A program made the translations under genes and the position numbers. A stretch of DNA of 64,000 bases, taken from positions 186,001 to 250,000 of the forward strand of contig NZ_CP108518.1 of NCBI RefSeq assembly GCF_035989885.1, in the 5' to 3' direction. This stretch comes from Streptomyces sp. NBC_01232 (GTDB taxonomy: Bacteria > Actinomycetota > Actinomycetes > Streptomycetales > Streptomycetaceae). The notes under the pieces are model-generated. The model worked only from the letters and a program-made list of their open reading frames with translations. It did no database searches and was not told the origin of the DNA. Shown here one piece after another: positions 56,478 to 64,000 of this stretch (positions are counted from its first letter, which is position 1; every line of letters begins with the position of its first letter).

Positions 56478-56870
56478 AGTGACAAACTCAGGGCAGGGGT
56501 TGCGAACAGGACCTCCAGATGCCAGCGGTGTTCCTTGTAAGGCAGGGTGACCAGCTCGACGCTCTCGGCCTGCAAGACATCGAACGCGATGAAGCAGGCC
56601 AGCCACCGGGCGTCCAGGACAGGGGCCCGCGGCGGCGGGCGGCGGCCCGGCGCTGCAACCCCTCAAACGACGGCCGGGCCCGCCTCCGGATCCCACACCA
56701 GCAGCTCACCGTCCAGGACCAGGCCGTCCGGCAGCTGCTGTTCGACGGCCGCGACGAGATCGGGGAACCGGTCCTGGATCAGTGATCCGCGCCGGGTCTG
56801 CACCAGGACCGGGCCGCACGGTCCGGTCGGGGTAAAGATCAGGGTGCGGTGCCTGTCGAACTTCTGCTGT
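56478..56870 (-). pseudogene. ATP-dependent DNA ligase fragment
   Basis: RTLIFTPTGPCGPVLVQTRRGSLIQDRFPDLVAAVEQQLPDGLVLDGELLVWDPEAG is the adenylation-domain core (LDGEL motif III) of actinobacterial ATP-dependent DNA ligases. After a stop at 56663 another frame continues with SFEGLQRRAAARRR and AFDVLQAESVELVTLPYKEHRWHLEVLF. The catalytic lysine motif is degraded (KFDRHR instead of K-x-D-G) and both ends are missing. Confidence 0.8.
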
Positions 56871-56906
56871 GCCCTGTTGGACAGTTCGCGTTCACGGCCC
56901 TCGTGG

Positions 56907-57857
56907 CTACGCGTCTGTGGTGCCCCGTGCCGCCGACGGGTCGAGGGAGTCGATGTCCTCCATGAAGCCCAGCATCCGGGCGTTGACCAGGTCGGGGTGG
57001 TCGATCTGCGGGCCGTGGCCGGTGGCGGCGACAATCTCGGCGCGGGCGCCGGGGATCAGGCGCGGTACGCGTTCCAGCTGCTGCTTGGGGTGTACGAGCA
57101 GGCTGCGCTTGCCCATGATCAGGTAGAACGGCGTCCGGATGGATCCCAGTTCATTGTCCGACAGCGGCAGCGGGGCCGGGCGGCGGATCTTGAAGGCCTT
57201 CACGCTGGCCTGGATCATCGCGCGGAGCTCGGGGACGATGATCACCGGCTGCTCCAGCCACTTGGCGAGGCGGGGCCGCCACGCCTTGGGGGCGTAGGTG
57301 GCGAAGAGGCTGGCGAAGATCCATACGAAGAAGCGGAGGCCGACCTTCTCCAGGCCGCCCGGGTCGAGGGCGGTGACCGAGGCGAGCCGGCCGGGCCGAA
57401 GGTGGGCCTGGTTGATGACCAGCCAGCCGCCGTACGAGGAACCGACCAGGTGGACCTTGTCGAGGCCCAGCGCGTCGAGGGCCTCGTCCATCCACTGAGC
57501 CGCGCGCTCGGGCTGCCACATGGGCTCACGCTGGACGCTGCGGCCGGGGTCGCCGGGAGTGTCGAGGGCGTAGACGGGGCGCTCGGCGCTGAGGGCAAGG
57601 GTGTTGGGGTACCACTGGGCGGAGCAGCCTCCCGACCCGTGTATCAGGACCACGGGCGTGCGTGACTCGGCTGCCGAGTCGGCGGGGCCGTACCGGTAGA
57701 CGTGGGTGGTGCCGAAGCTCGTCTCGACGTCCGTCTCGGAGCGGACGGGCGCGCCCTTCGCGTAGAGGACGTCGCAAGTGGCGAAGTACCGGTCGCGCAG
57801 CTCGTCATCCACGTAGTGACCGATGTCGCGGCGTACTCGGGTCGTGTTCTCGGGCAC
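56907..57857 (-). CDS. alpha/beta-hydrolase
   Basis: A 316-residue hydrolase: oxyanion HGSGGCSAQWYPN, nucleophile elbow GSSYGG (LVGSSYGGWLVINQAHL), cap region KVGLRFFVWIFASLFATYAPKAWRPRLAKWLEQ, acid region PFYLIMGKRSLLVHPKQQLERVP and final His in ATGHGPQIDHPDLV. It is a cytoplasmic esterase/lactonase-type enzyme. GTG 57857 follows GGAGGTG. It is divergent from a TetR gene with paired operators between them. Confidence 0.88.
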   Translation of the reverse strand: MPENTTRVRRDIGHYVDDELRDRYFATCDVLYAKGAPVRSETDVETSFGTTHVYRYGPADSAAESRTPVVLIHGSGGCSAQWYPNTLALSAERPVYALDTPGDPGRSVQREPMWQPERAAQWMDEALDALGLDKVHLVGSSYGGWLVINQAHLRPGRLASVTALDPGGLEKVGLRFFVWIFASLFATYAPKAWRPRLAKWLEQPVIIVPELRAMIQASVKAFKIRRPAPLPLSDNELGSIRTPFYLIMGKRSLLVHPKQQLERVPRLIPGARAEIVAATGHGPQIDHPDLVNARMLGFMEDIDSLDPSAARGTTDA

Positions 57858-57887
57858 GGGGCACCTCCAGGAAGATCGATTCTTCGT

Positions 57888-57925
57888 GATACGAAGGTAC
57901 CATATTGTTGATACGGCGGTACCAT
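57888..57925. promoter_or_regulatory. paired TetR-type operator between hydrolase and tetR
   Basis: GATACGAAGGTACCAT (57888-57903) is repeated as GATACGGCGGTACCAT (57910-57925), 22 bp apart, two helical turns. Each contains the palindrome GGTACC. The site covers both divergent promoters. Confidence 0.75.
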
Positions 57926-57988
57926 GAAGATGACCGAGCCGGACTGTGCCCTGAACACCCACCCCACCCACGCCCGGAGACAGCACTG

Positions 57989-58612
57989 ATGCCAAAACGC
58001 GTGGACCACGAAGAACGGCGCACCCAGATCGCCGAAGCGCTCATCCAAGTCGCGGGGCGTCGAGGGCTGCACGCCGTCGGCATGCGCGACGTGGCCGCCG
58101 GGGCCGGCGTATCCCTCCGGCTCGTCCAGTACTACTTCGAGACCAAAGAGAAGCTGCTCTTCTACGGACTCCAGCACCTGACCGACCGCTTCACCGCCCG
58201 CGTGGGCGCCCGACTGGCCGCCGCCGGCCCCGACCCGGGCCCCCGCGTGACGATCGAGGCGCTGCTGCTGGCATCCCTGCCGACCGACGAGGAGAGCCGG
58301 ACCTTCCACCTCCTGTACAGCTCGTACTCGATCCTGTCCGTGACCGACGGAGCACTCGCCGCCCAGCCGTTCATCGACAATCCCGACGCCGCGGAGAACG
58401 CCGTCGCCAGACTGCTCCGGCAGGCGCAGGAGAGCGGCCTCGCCGACTCCGGCGCCGACGCGCGCATTGAGGCGATCAGCCTGCTCGCCGTAACGGCGGC
58501 CATGGGCACCAGCATCCTCGTGGGCCAGCGGAGCGCGGAGTCGGCCGTCGCGGTACTCCACCACCACCTCGATCGGATCTTCAACAGTGGCCAGACCCCA
58601 CCGCTCGTATGA
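57989..58612 (+). CDS. TetR-family transcriptional regulator
   Basis: A 207-residue repressor-type protein. HTH region RRTQIAEALIQVAGRRGLHAVGMRDVAAGAGVSLRLVQYYFETKEKLLFYGLQHL (residues 9-63) resembles the BetI/TetR type, followed by a helical ligand domain. GGAGA precedes ATG 57989. It probably controls the divergent hydrolase through the paired operator. Confidence 0.9.
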   Translation: MPKRVDHEERRTQIAEALIQVAGRRGLHAVGMRDVAAGAGVSLRLVQYYFETKEKLLFYGLQHLTDRFTARVGARLAAAGPDPGPRVTIEALLLASLPTDEESRTFHLLYSSYSILSVTDGALAAQPFIDNPDAAENAVARLLRQAQESGLADSGADARIEAISLLAVTAAMGTSILVGQRSAESAVAVLHHHLDRIFNSGQTPPLV

Positions 58613-58692
58613 CTCGCGACTGCCGCGTACCGTTACCGGGTCCGGGAATTACGGCAGACACGGCACCGGTTCACGACGGTGGGTGCTCGCGG

Positions 58693-58735
58693 CCTTCGCC
58701 GATGTCGGCGTCGACGTCACCGACATCGGCGAAGG
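58693..58735 (+). terminator. 16-bp stem hairpin downstream of tetR
   Basis: Positions 58693-58708 pair perfectly with 58720-58735, loop of 11 nt that contains the palindrome GTCGAC. It lies 81 nt after the tetR stop codon and is a likely terminator. Confidence 0.65.
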
Positions 58736-59181
58736 AGCCCGCAAGGGCGTCCCGGGGGGACGGCGCGTGATCGCCGAAGTCGAGCGCCTGGCCGACGAAG
58801 GCGTTCGACGCGCTCGGTGTGCACGATGGCTGCGGACGATCTCCACAGTGTCCCGTGAGTCCTTCCAGGCCAGGATGTCGACGATGGCCGGCACGCTCCC
58901 ATTCTCTTGACGAGCCTCCGGACTCGACCTGAGGGGCCAACTGCAGTGCACGGTCGCACGACGCTGGAATGAAAGGGCTCGTCCAAGGCCTCACCGACCG
59001 GCCGGGGGTGTCTGATCCCTCACCCCGTGGTGAGCCGCGCCCGCGTCCTCGACCGGGCAGCGTGGATCGCGCTGCCGTCCGTGAGTGAGGGCCTTGCATC
59101 ACCGCAGGCCTTCTGCCTCCCCTTTCAACGCCCACCCCTGGCCGCCTCGGCGCGCCACACGGGGAGGGAGATCGGAACATC
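58736..59181. other. 446-bp stretch without a recognised gene
   Basis: A minus-strand segment near 58830-58910 reads AIVDILAWKDSRDTVEIVRSHRA, which looks coding but matches no family I know and has no intact start or end. The rest looks non-coding. Confidence 0.5.
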
Positions 59182-59385
59182 ATGAGTCGCGAACCAGACC
59201 CCGCCGTCCTCTACCCGGACGTGGCCGCCCACGGCAGCCTCGCCTCAGCGCTCCAAGCCGCAGCCGCTGACCAAGGCCTGTCCCTCCCCCTGGCCGTCAC
59301 CCCGGCCGATCCACTGCGTCACGGGGGCCGCAGGCCACGGTCCGGTGCTATTCGCCGTCGTCGAGGACGGCGTCGCCGCCCTTGA
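59182..59385 (+). CDS. short hypothetical protein, possibly a truncated N-terminus
   Basis: A 67-residue product: MSREPDPAVLYPDVAAHGSLASALQAAAADQGLSLPLAVTPADPLRH followed by an Arg-rich end. GGAGGGAG lies 12-20 nt upstream. The first 47 residues look like a real protein start, the Arg-rich remainder does not, so the gene has probably been cut at about 59325, where the minus-strand frame begins. Confidence 0.4.
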   Translation: MSREPDPAVLYPDVAAHGSLASALQAAAADQGLSLPLAVTPADPLRHGGRRPRSGAIRRRRGRRRRP

Positions 59386-59689
59386 TGTGGCGGGCCGGGT
59401 TGAGGCCCCTCTCCATCGGGTCCACCGCCCACGCCATCTCCTGCACCCCTTCCAGCTTCGCCAGACCGGGGGTGGGGCCGAGGCGGAAGCCGCCCATCAG
59501 CGGCTTGCCCGACGCGGCGTACGGGAGGAAGTCCAGCGGGGAGGCGCCGGGGCTGGGGCAGACGACGCAGTCCGAGAGCACCGCGAGCGGGTACAGGCGC
59601 GGAGCATCCCCGGGCGTAGCAGGACCCGACCCAACCGTCATGCCACCCAGCACAGCCCAGGTCAGCCCTCCCCCCGGGACGAGCACCAT
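59348..59689 (-). CDS. hypothetical protein, possibly a C-terminal fragment
   Basis: Open frame of 113 residues whose part LYPLAVLSDCVVCPSPGASPLDFLPYAASGKPLMGGFRLGPTPGLAKLEGVQEMAWAVDPMERGLNPARHIKGGDAVLDDGE looks coding. The first 30 residues are less convincing and no ribosome site precedes the ATG. It may be the end of a larger lost gene. No family recognised. Confidence 0.4.
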   Translation of the reverse strand: MVLVPGGGLTWAVLGGMTVGSGPATPGDAPRLYPLAVLSDCVVCPSPGASPLDFLPYAASGKPLMGGFRLGPTPGLAKLEGVQEMAWAVDPMERGLNPARHIKGGDAVLDDGE

Positions 59690-59767
59690 TCACAAGGCAG
59701 TCAGCAATGACCACCCGCTCACACGCACACCACCGCCCCCGCAGGGGCACGCCCGTGGTCCGCCGAC

Positions 59768-61399
59768 TCAGGTGAGGGCGGCGATCACCTCTCGCGCCGC
59801 CCGTTCGCCCTCGGTGGCACCGCCCTCCATGAAGCCCTGGAAGTCGTAGCTGCAGTGCTCGCCGGAGAGGTGGACGTTGCCCTGCGCGGTGCCCTCGTAC
59901 TTCGCGTACCGGTGCAGGTAGCCGGTCGGCCAGTACGAGTACGCGCCCAGCGAGTACGGGTTGCGGTGCCATGCGGAGAGCTGGGCCCGCCCCGTCCATG
60001 CGGCCTTGGTGCGGGGGAAGAACGCGTCGATCCCGGTCAGCGTGCGGTCGGTGAGCCGCCGCACGTACGGGTCGGACTCGGTGGCGAACGGTGTGCCGGG
60101 GGTCAGGGCGCGCGCCAGGGTCCCGCCGCCGTACTGGAGCAGGATGCCGCCGGTGCCGGGCTGGAGCTTGGTGGTGTCCCAGGTCTGCTGGACCTCGGAG
60201 TCAGTGAAGCAGTCGCCCGCCGACACGCCGGGCCAGGGGCCGGTGCCGCGCCACGGGCGGCCGGTGAACTGCATGTTGAGCTTGGTGCAGGCGCCCATCC
60301 GGGCGTCGCGCAGCAAGTTCTTCATGAGGGGGTCGAAACCGGCCGCCGAGGTGTCGGCGCCCTGGAGGACCGGCAGCGGCAGGCACAGGACGGTGTGGTC
60401 GGCCACGACCGTGCGGGTGGCGCCGGAGTCGTCGAAGGTGAGGGTCTGGGTGCCGCCGGTGTCGGCGCGCACGGCGACCAGCCGGCGGCCCATGACGATC
60501 GAACCGGAAGGCAGGGCCGCGGCAATGGCGTTCGGCAGCTGGTCGTTGCCGCCGACGATGTGGTAGCGCTCGTTGGACAGGCCCCAGACGTTGAAGTTAC
60601 CGGGGTTGGGCTGGTAGCCCATCAGCAGGACCAGGGCGAGGGCGGACTGGTCGGTGGTGTCGGCCCCGTACTCGACGTTGTAGGCCACGTCGATGAAGCG
60701 GCCGAGCGGCGAGTCGTGCCCGCCGGGGACCCGGCTCTCGATCCACTCGTAAAGGGTCATGTTGTCCAGGGCCGTGCCGACGGGGGTGGTGGAGTTCCAG
60801 GACACCTCGCCGGAGTCCTGGAGGTCACGGTGCAGCTGCTGGTAGACGGCCTTGAAGTCCTCGTCGGCCCGGGTGCGGGAGTAGTAGGTGCCGTTGAACC
60901 ACAGGACCTCCTCGGCCCCGTTGGGGCCGCCGCCGAGGAAGTCCTCGGTCGGGAGGCCGAAGCGGCGGCAGAGCTCCAACATCTTCTTGTGGCTGGTGTC
61001 GATCAGTTCGCCGCCCACCTCGGAGGTCTGCCCGTACGCCCAGTGGTCGCGCTGCGTCCACATCCGGCCGCCGACGCGGTCGGGGTTGGCTTCGTAGACG
61101 GTGCACGGGATGCCCGCGTCCTGGAGGGTGAGGGCGGCGGTGAGGCCGGCGATGCCCGCACCGACCACCGCGACGCGGGCCCGTTGGGGCCTTTTGCCGT
61201 CGGGGGCGGGGGTGGCGGCGCGGGCCGGGGCGGCGGCGACGCCCGCCACGGCGGTGCCGAGGCCGAGGGCGGCCGCCCGCCGCATCAGCTCCCGGCGGCC
61301 GAGGCCGCGCACGTCGGCGACGGGCAGACGCAGGCGGTGGGCGGAGGCGTGTTCGGCGGTGAGCCGGCGGAGTGCGTGCATGAGGGGCGTACGGGCCAT
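59768..61399 (-). CDS. Tat-exported flavin amine oxidase
   Basis: A 543-residue flavoprotein of the monoamine/L-amino-acid oxidase family. A twin-arginine-like leader GRRELMRRAAALGLGTAVAGVAAAPARA lies at residues 34-61. The FAD site is RVAVVGAGIAGLTAALTLQDAGIPCTVYEANPDRVGGRM, and the C-terminal FAD/substrate region VHLSGEHCSYDFQGFMEGGATEGERAAREVI. It oxidises amines or amino acids outside the cell, giving peroxide. GAAGGAG precedes ATG 61399. It follows an amino-acid/amine permease gene in the same direction, 65 bp apart, so the two likely form one operon. Confidence 0.9.
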   Translation of the reverse strand: MARTPLMHALRRLTAEHASAHRLRLPVADVRGLGRRELMRRAAALGLGTAVAGVAAAPARAATPAPDGKRPQRARVAVVGAGIAGLTAALTLQDAGIPCTVYEANPDRVGGRMWTQRDHWAYGQTSEVGGELIDTSHKKMLELCRRFGLPTEDFLGGGPNGAEEVLWFNGTYYSRTRADEDFKAVYQQLHRDLQDSGEVSWNSTTPVGTALDNMTLYEWIESRVPGGHDSPLGRFIDVAYNVEYGADTTDQSALALVLLMGYQPNPGNFNVWGLSNERYHIVGGNDQLPNAIAAALPSGSIVMGRRLVAVRADTGGTQTLTFDDSGATRTVVADHTVLCLPLPVLQGADTSAAGFDPLMKNLLRDARMGACTKLNMQFTGRPWRGTGPWPGVSAGDCFTDSEVQQTWDTTKLQPGTGGILLQYGGGTLARALTPGTPFATESDPYVRRLTDRTLTGIDAFFPRTKAAWTGRAQLSAWHRNPYSLGAYSYWPTGYLHRYAKYEGTAQGNVHLSGEHCSYDFQGFMEGGATEGERAAREVIAALT

Positions 61400-61464
61400 G
61401 GCGGGGACTCCTTCGCGGGGTGGGCGACTGCGGGCCGGGCGTTCGTGGATCAGGTGTACGTGGA

Positions 61465-63039
61465 TCAGACGTCCGCACGGAACGGGGACAGGCCGGTGGT
61501 GCCGTCGGAACCGGGGGCGGTGCCGTCGTCGGCACGCTCGGCGGCGTCCTCCAGGACGATGCGGCCGATGACCTCGTAGCGCTCGGGCGCCTTGGCCTTC
61601 AGCCACAGGCCGAGGCCCAGTCCGCCGAAGAAGACGGCGCCGACGATCCAGGGGATCAGCTTGAAGAAGACGGAGTCGGCGGCGGCACCGGCCGCGGTCT
61701 CCATGTTGACGACAAGCAGGACCACGACGGCGGTCATCGCGATCCCACCGAGCAGGGGCGCGGTGAAGGTCCTGAACCAGTGCCGGTCCTCGGGGTGGTT
61801 GCGGCGGAAGTAGCCGATGACGGCGAAGGAGCACAGGGTCTGGACGATCAGGATCGCCATGGTGCCCAGGATCGCCAGCAGCGTGTACAGGTGCAGGTAC
61901 GGGTCCTGGCCGGTGAGCCAGAAACCTGCGACCAGGGTCACCGCGATGACGGTCTGGACGACGGAGGCGACGTGCGGGGAGCCGTGGCGCGGGTGGGTCC
62001 GGCCGAGCGCCGGGTGCAGGAAGCGCTCGCGGCCGATGGCGTACAGGTAGCGGGCGGCGCACTGGTGGAAGGCCATCCCGCAGGCGAACGAGCCGGTGAG
62101 CAGAAGCCATTGGAAGGCGTCCACGGCCCATGCGCCGATGAAGTGCCGGGTGGGGGCGAAGAAGAGGTCGAGGGGGTTGGCGGAGGCGGACAGTTCCACG
62201 GACCCGGTCAGGCCGTTGCCGGCGATGGTCATCCAGGAGACGTAGATGTAGAAGAGGCCGACTCCGACGACGGAGATGAGCGTGGCCTTGGGAATGACCC
62301 GCTTGGGGTCGCGGGACTCCTCGCCGTACATGGCGGTGGACTCGAAGCCGACCCAGGACCAGAAAGCGAAGAAGAGGCCGAGGCCGGCGGAGGTACCGGT
62401 GAAGGCGTTCCGGGGGTCGACCGGCTCGAGGGGGATCCCGCCGGGGCCGCCGCCGGAGAGCAGTACGGCGGTGGCGACGGCGAACAGGACCGCGATCTCG
62501 GCGACCAGCATCACGCCGAGTGCCTTGGCGGTCAGGTTGATGTCGAAGTGGGCGAGGCCGGCGGTGACGGCGAGCATCCCGGCCGCGTACAGCACCCAGG
62601 GGAGGTCGACGCCGAGCTGGTCCTGGACCGTGGTGCGGGCGAAGTAGGAGAAGACGCCGACGATCGAGGCCTCGAAGACGACGTACGCGAGGACGGCGAG
62701 CATGCCGGAGGCCATGCCGGCGATCCGGCCGAGTCCGTGGGAGATGTACCCGTAGAAGGCGCCCGCGGCGGTGATGCGCTTGGCCATGGCCACGTAGCCG
62801 ACCGCGAAGACGGTGAGGACGACGGTGGCGAAGAGGTACCCGGCGGGGGCGCCGGTTCCGTTGCCGAAGCCGACCGCGATGGGGAGATTGCCGGTCATGG
62901 CGGTGATGGGGGCGGCGGTGGCGACGGCCATGAAGACGACGCCGACCAGGCCGACGGAGTTGGCCTTGAGGCGCTGGACCTCGCCTGCGGGGCGGGCCGC
63001 CGGGGTGGATCGGGGGGTGCCGGTGGAACCGTTGGACAT
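61465..63039 (-). CDS. APC-family amino-acid/amine permease
   Basis: A 524-residue permease with about 12 membrane helices: LKANSVGLVGVVFMAVATAAPITAMTGNLPIAVGFGNGTGAPAGYL at the start, FFAFWSWVGFESTAMYGEESRDPKRVIPKATL (the family's helix 6 region) and a C-terminal hydrophilic tail. AGAGGACG precedes ATG 63039. Together with the downstream amine oxidase it suggests use of an amine or amino acid as nitrogen source. Confidence 0.9.
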   Translation of the reverse strand: MSNGSTGTPRSTPAARPAGEVQRLKANSVGLVGVVFMAVATAAPITAMTGNLPIAVGFGNGTGAPAGYLFATVVLTVFAVGYVAMAKRITAAGAFYGYISHGLGRIAGMASGMLAVLAYVVFEASIVGVFSYFARTTVQDQLGVDLPWVLYAAGMLAVTAGLAHFDINLTAKALGVMLVAEIAVLFAVATAVLLSGGGPGGIPLEPVDPRNAFTGTSAGLGLFFAFWSWVGFESTAMYGEESRDPKRVIPKATLISVVGVGLFYIYVSWMTIAGNGLTGSVELSASANPLDLFFAPTRHFIGAWAVDAFQWLLLTGSFACGMAFHQCAARYLYAIGRERFLHPALGRTHPRHGSPHVASVVQTVIAVTLVAGFWLTGQDPYLHLYTLLAILGTMAILIVQTLCSFAVIGYFRRNHPEDRHWFRTFTAPLLGGIAMTAVVVLLVVNMETAAGAAADSVFFKLIPWIVGAVFFGGLGLGLWLKAKAPERYEVIGRIVLEDAAERADDGTAPGSDGTTGLSPFRADV

Positions 63040-63358
63040 GTCGTCCTCTTCCGCTCGTGCTGGGTGTCCCGACGTGAGGCGGGCCACTCTGGCGGTAGGT
63101 GACGCGGCCCACAATCGGCATGCGGTCCGGTAATCGCCGTGTGGGGCCGACGAGTTGTCGGGGCATCAGGAGCGGTTCGTACGCCTTCGGCGGTGGGCAC
63201 GGCGGCGTGTCCGGCGGGCGGCCCGGGGGCGGCCGGGCAGGTGGGGCCGATCCGGACCTTGTCAGGGTCTGTTCAATCCGGGTGCTGGTGGGCGAGGATC
63301 ACGCCCGCCCCACCCGTTTTTCCTTCCCCACCACGCCTTCCCACCCCGGAGGATGTCC
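63040..63358. other. 319-bp divergent control region
   Basis: No gene recognised. It holds the promoters of the permease operon and of the secreted peptidase. A pyrimidine-rich run precedes the peptidase ribosome site. No clear operator palindrome was seen. Confidence 0.6.
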
Positions 63359-64000
63359 ATGACCCGCCGCACACCCCGCGGCATGCTCGCCGCGGCCACC
63401 GCCACCGTGGCGCTCTTCTCGCTCGCCGGCCCGGCCACCGCACAGTCCTCGGCCCCGACGGCCGACTCCACCGCGCCGCAGGGCCGGATCTTCATGGTCA
63501 ACCCCGTCCAGGCCACGGGCGACCAGGCACTCACCGACGGCAAGGACGCCGATTCCGCCGTCCCCGCCACCGCGTACGCCCTGGCCGCGCTGCGCAACCT
63601 GGACGGCGGCGGCGGACTCCACGGCCGCTGGGCCTCCGTACGCTCGGACACCGGCCCCTCGGCCAGGACCGGCGAGGCCGCCGGGTACACCCGTCACGAC
63701 GACCGGTTCGAGCAGGTCATGGCCTACTTCTGGGTCAACGAGACGCAGGAGTACCTCCAGTCCCTGGGCTTCGGCACCGAGCTGCGGGGCGCCAACGACC
63801 GGGTGCAGCCCGTACGGATCAACCAGTGGGGCGCGGACAACTCCTTCTTCACCGACAAGAAGGACGAGATCCGCTTCGGCAAGGGCGGGGTCGACGACGC
63901 CGAGGACGCCGAGGTGATCGTCCACGAGTACGGCCACGCGGTGCACAACGCGCAGGTCCCCGGCTTCGGCTCCTCTCCCGAGGCCGGCGCGATAGGCGAG
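63359..64000 (+). CDS. secreted zinc metallopeptidase (gluzincin type), 3' end outside window
   Basis: The first 214 residues of an exported peptidase. Residues 1-28 are a signal peptide (MLAAATATVALFSLAGPATAQ). The zinc site HEYGHAVH is at 189-196, followed by SPEAGAIGE, where E214 at the window edge is in the position of the third ligand of the thermolysin/fungalysin clan. QVMAYFWVNETQEYLQSLGF resembles the helix before the active site of fungalysin-like enzymes. GGAGG precedes the ATG. Family level beyond gluzincin is uncertain because the rest is cut off. Confidence 0.82.
   Translation, partial: MTRRTPRGMLAAATATVALFSLAGPATAQSSAPTADSTAPQGRIFMVNPVQATGDQALTDGKDADSAVPATAYALAALRNLDGGGGLHGRWASVRSDTGPSARTGEAAGYTRHDDRFEQVMAYFWVNETQEYLQSLGFGTELRGANDRVQPVRINQWGADNSFFTDKKDEIRFGKGGVDDAEDAEVIVHEYGHAVHNAQVPGFGSSPEAGAIGE

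Noticed and set aside
61420..63102. 560-codon plus-strand frame
   Set aside because: It is antisense to the permease; its product is Gly/Asp/Glu-rich without motifs.
59768..63166. 1132-codon frame suggesting an amine oxidase fused to a large N-terminal part
   Set aside because: The extra part is the shifted frame of the APC permease gene. The oxidase has its own start with ribosome site and Tat signal at 61399.
1..64000. tRNA or rRNA genes
   Set aside because: I looked for T-loop words and CCA-adjacent acceptor stems and found none that fold; subtle cases could be missed without a covariance-model search.

Overview
The window is high-GC DNA of a Streptomyces-type actinomycete. The evidence is family-level: an SsgA-like sporulation protein, DUF6479 and DUF4235/DUF3618/holin-X genes, a glycan ABC importer without its own ATPase (as in Streptomyces that share MsiK), PadR, TetR and MarR regulators, many secreted proteins, and many start codons placed 5-7 nt after a TANNNT-like -10 box (leaderless mRNAs). 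No tRNA, rRNA, CRISPR array, prophage or complete biosynthetic cluster was seen.

Layout. 1-1050: 5' end of a secreted GH64 beta-1,3-glucanase with a perfect LacI-type operator. 1092-3419: stress/membrane operon DUF4235-DUF3618-holin X-BrkB, the last gene frameshifted. 3583-4851: DUF6479, SsgA-like protein and a small unknown. 5081-9513: two-component system divergent from a MurG-like glycosyltransferase plus a LegB-like sugar 4,6-dehydratase. 9738-13216: Cys-rich protein, PuuE-type deacetylase, MT0933-type antitoxin, an IS5 scrap and a fused NUDIX-phosphotransferase. 13325-16997: FtsX-type ABC transporter under a PadR regulator. 17166-24951: carbohydrate region with an orphan solute-binding protein, GH13 alpha-glucosidase, binding protein, two permeases, then a secreted protein that joins a CBM20 starch-binding domain to a tendamistat-type alpha-amylase inhibitor and has a perfect MalR-like operator. 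The genes together suggest uptake and hydrolysis of alpha-glucosides while a starch-anchored inhibitor may block amylases of competitors.

24996-28163: saccharopine-dehydrogenase-like gene, TetR regulator and a decayed amino-acid permease, with the same 21-bp sequence in opposite orientation on both sides of tetR. 28236-38791: LigA paralogue, methyltransferase, GNATs, SMI1/KNR4 protein, a matrixin protease with a membrane partner, quinone reductase and flavoprotein. 39155-50275: ABC exporter, DUF6493-like protein, MBL hydrolase, AraC/DJ-1 regulator with gap, MFS exporter with a divergent XRE regulator. 50284-59700: an island of relics (5'-truncated marR, methyltransferase with two nonsense codons, helicase-associated fragment, IS5 fragment, tyrosine-recombinase fragments, ATP-dependent DNA ligase fragment) among a few intact genes (SMI1/KNR4, VOC protein, alpha/beta hydrolase with divergent TetR). 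59768-64000: Tat-exported flavin amine oxidase, APC permease, and the 5' end of a secreted zinc metallopeptidase.

The strongest candidate for something undescribed is the CBM20-amylase inhibitor fusion at 24334-24951. Next are the NUDIX-phosphotransferase fusion, the MurG/LegB pair beside a two-component system, and the repeat-flanked tetR.
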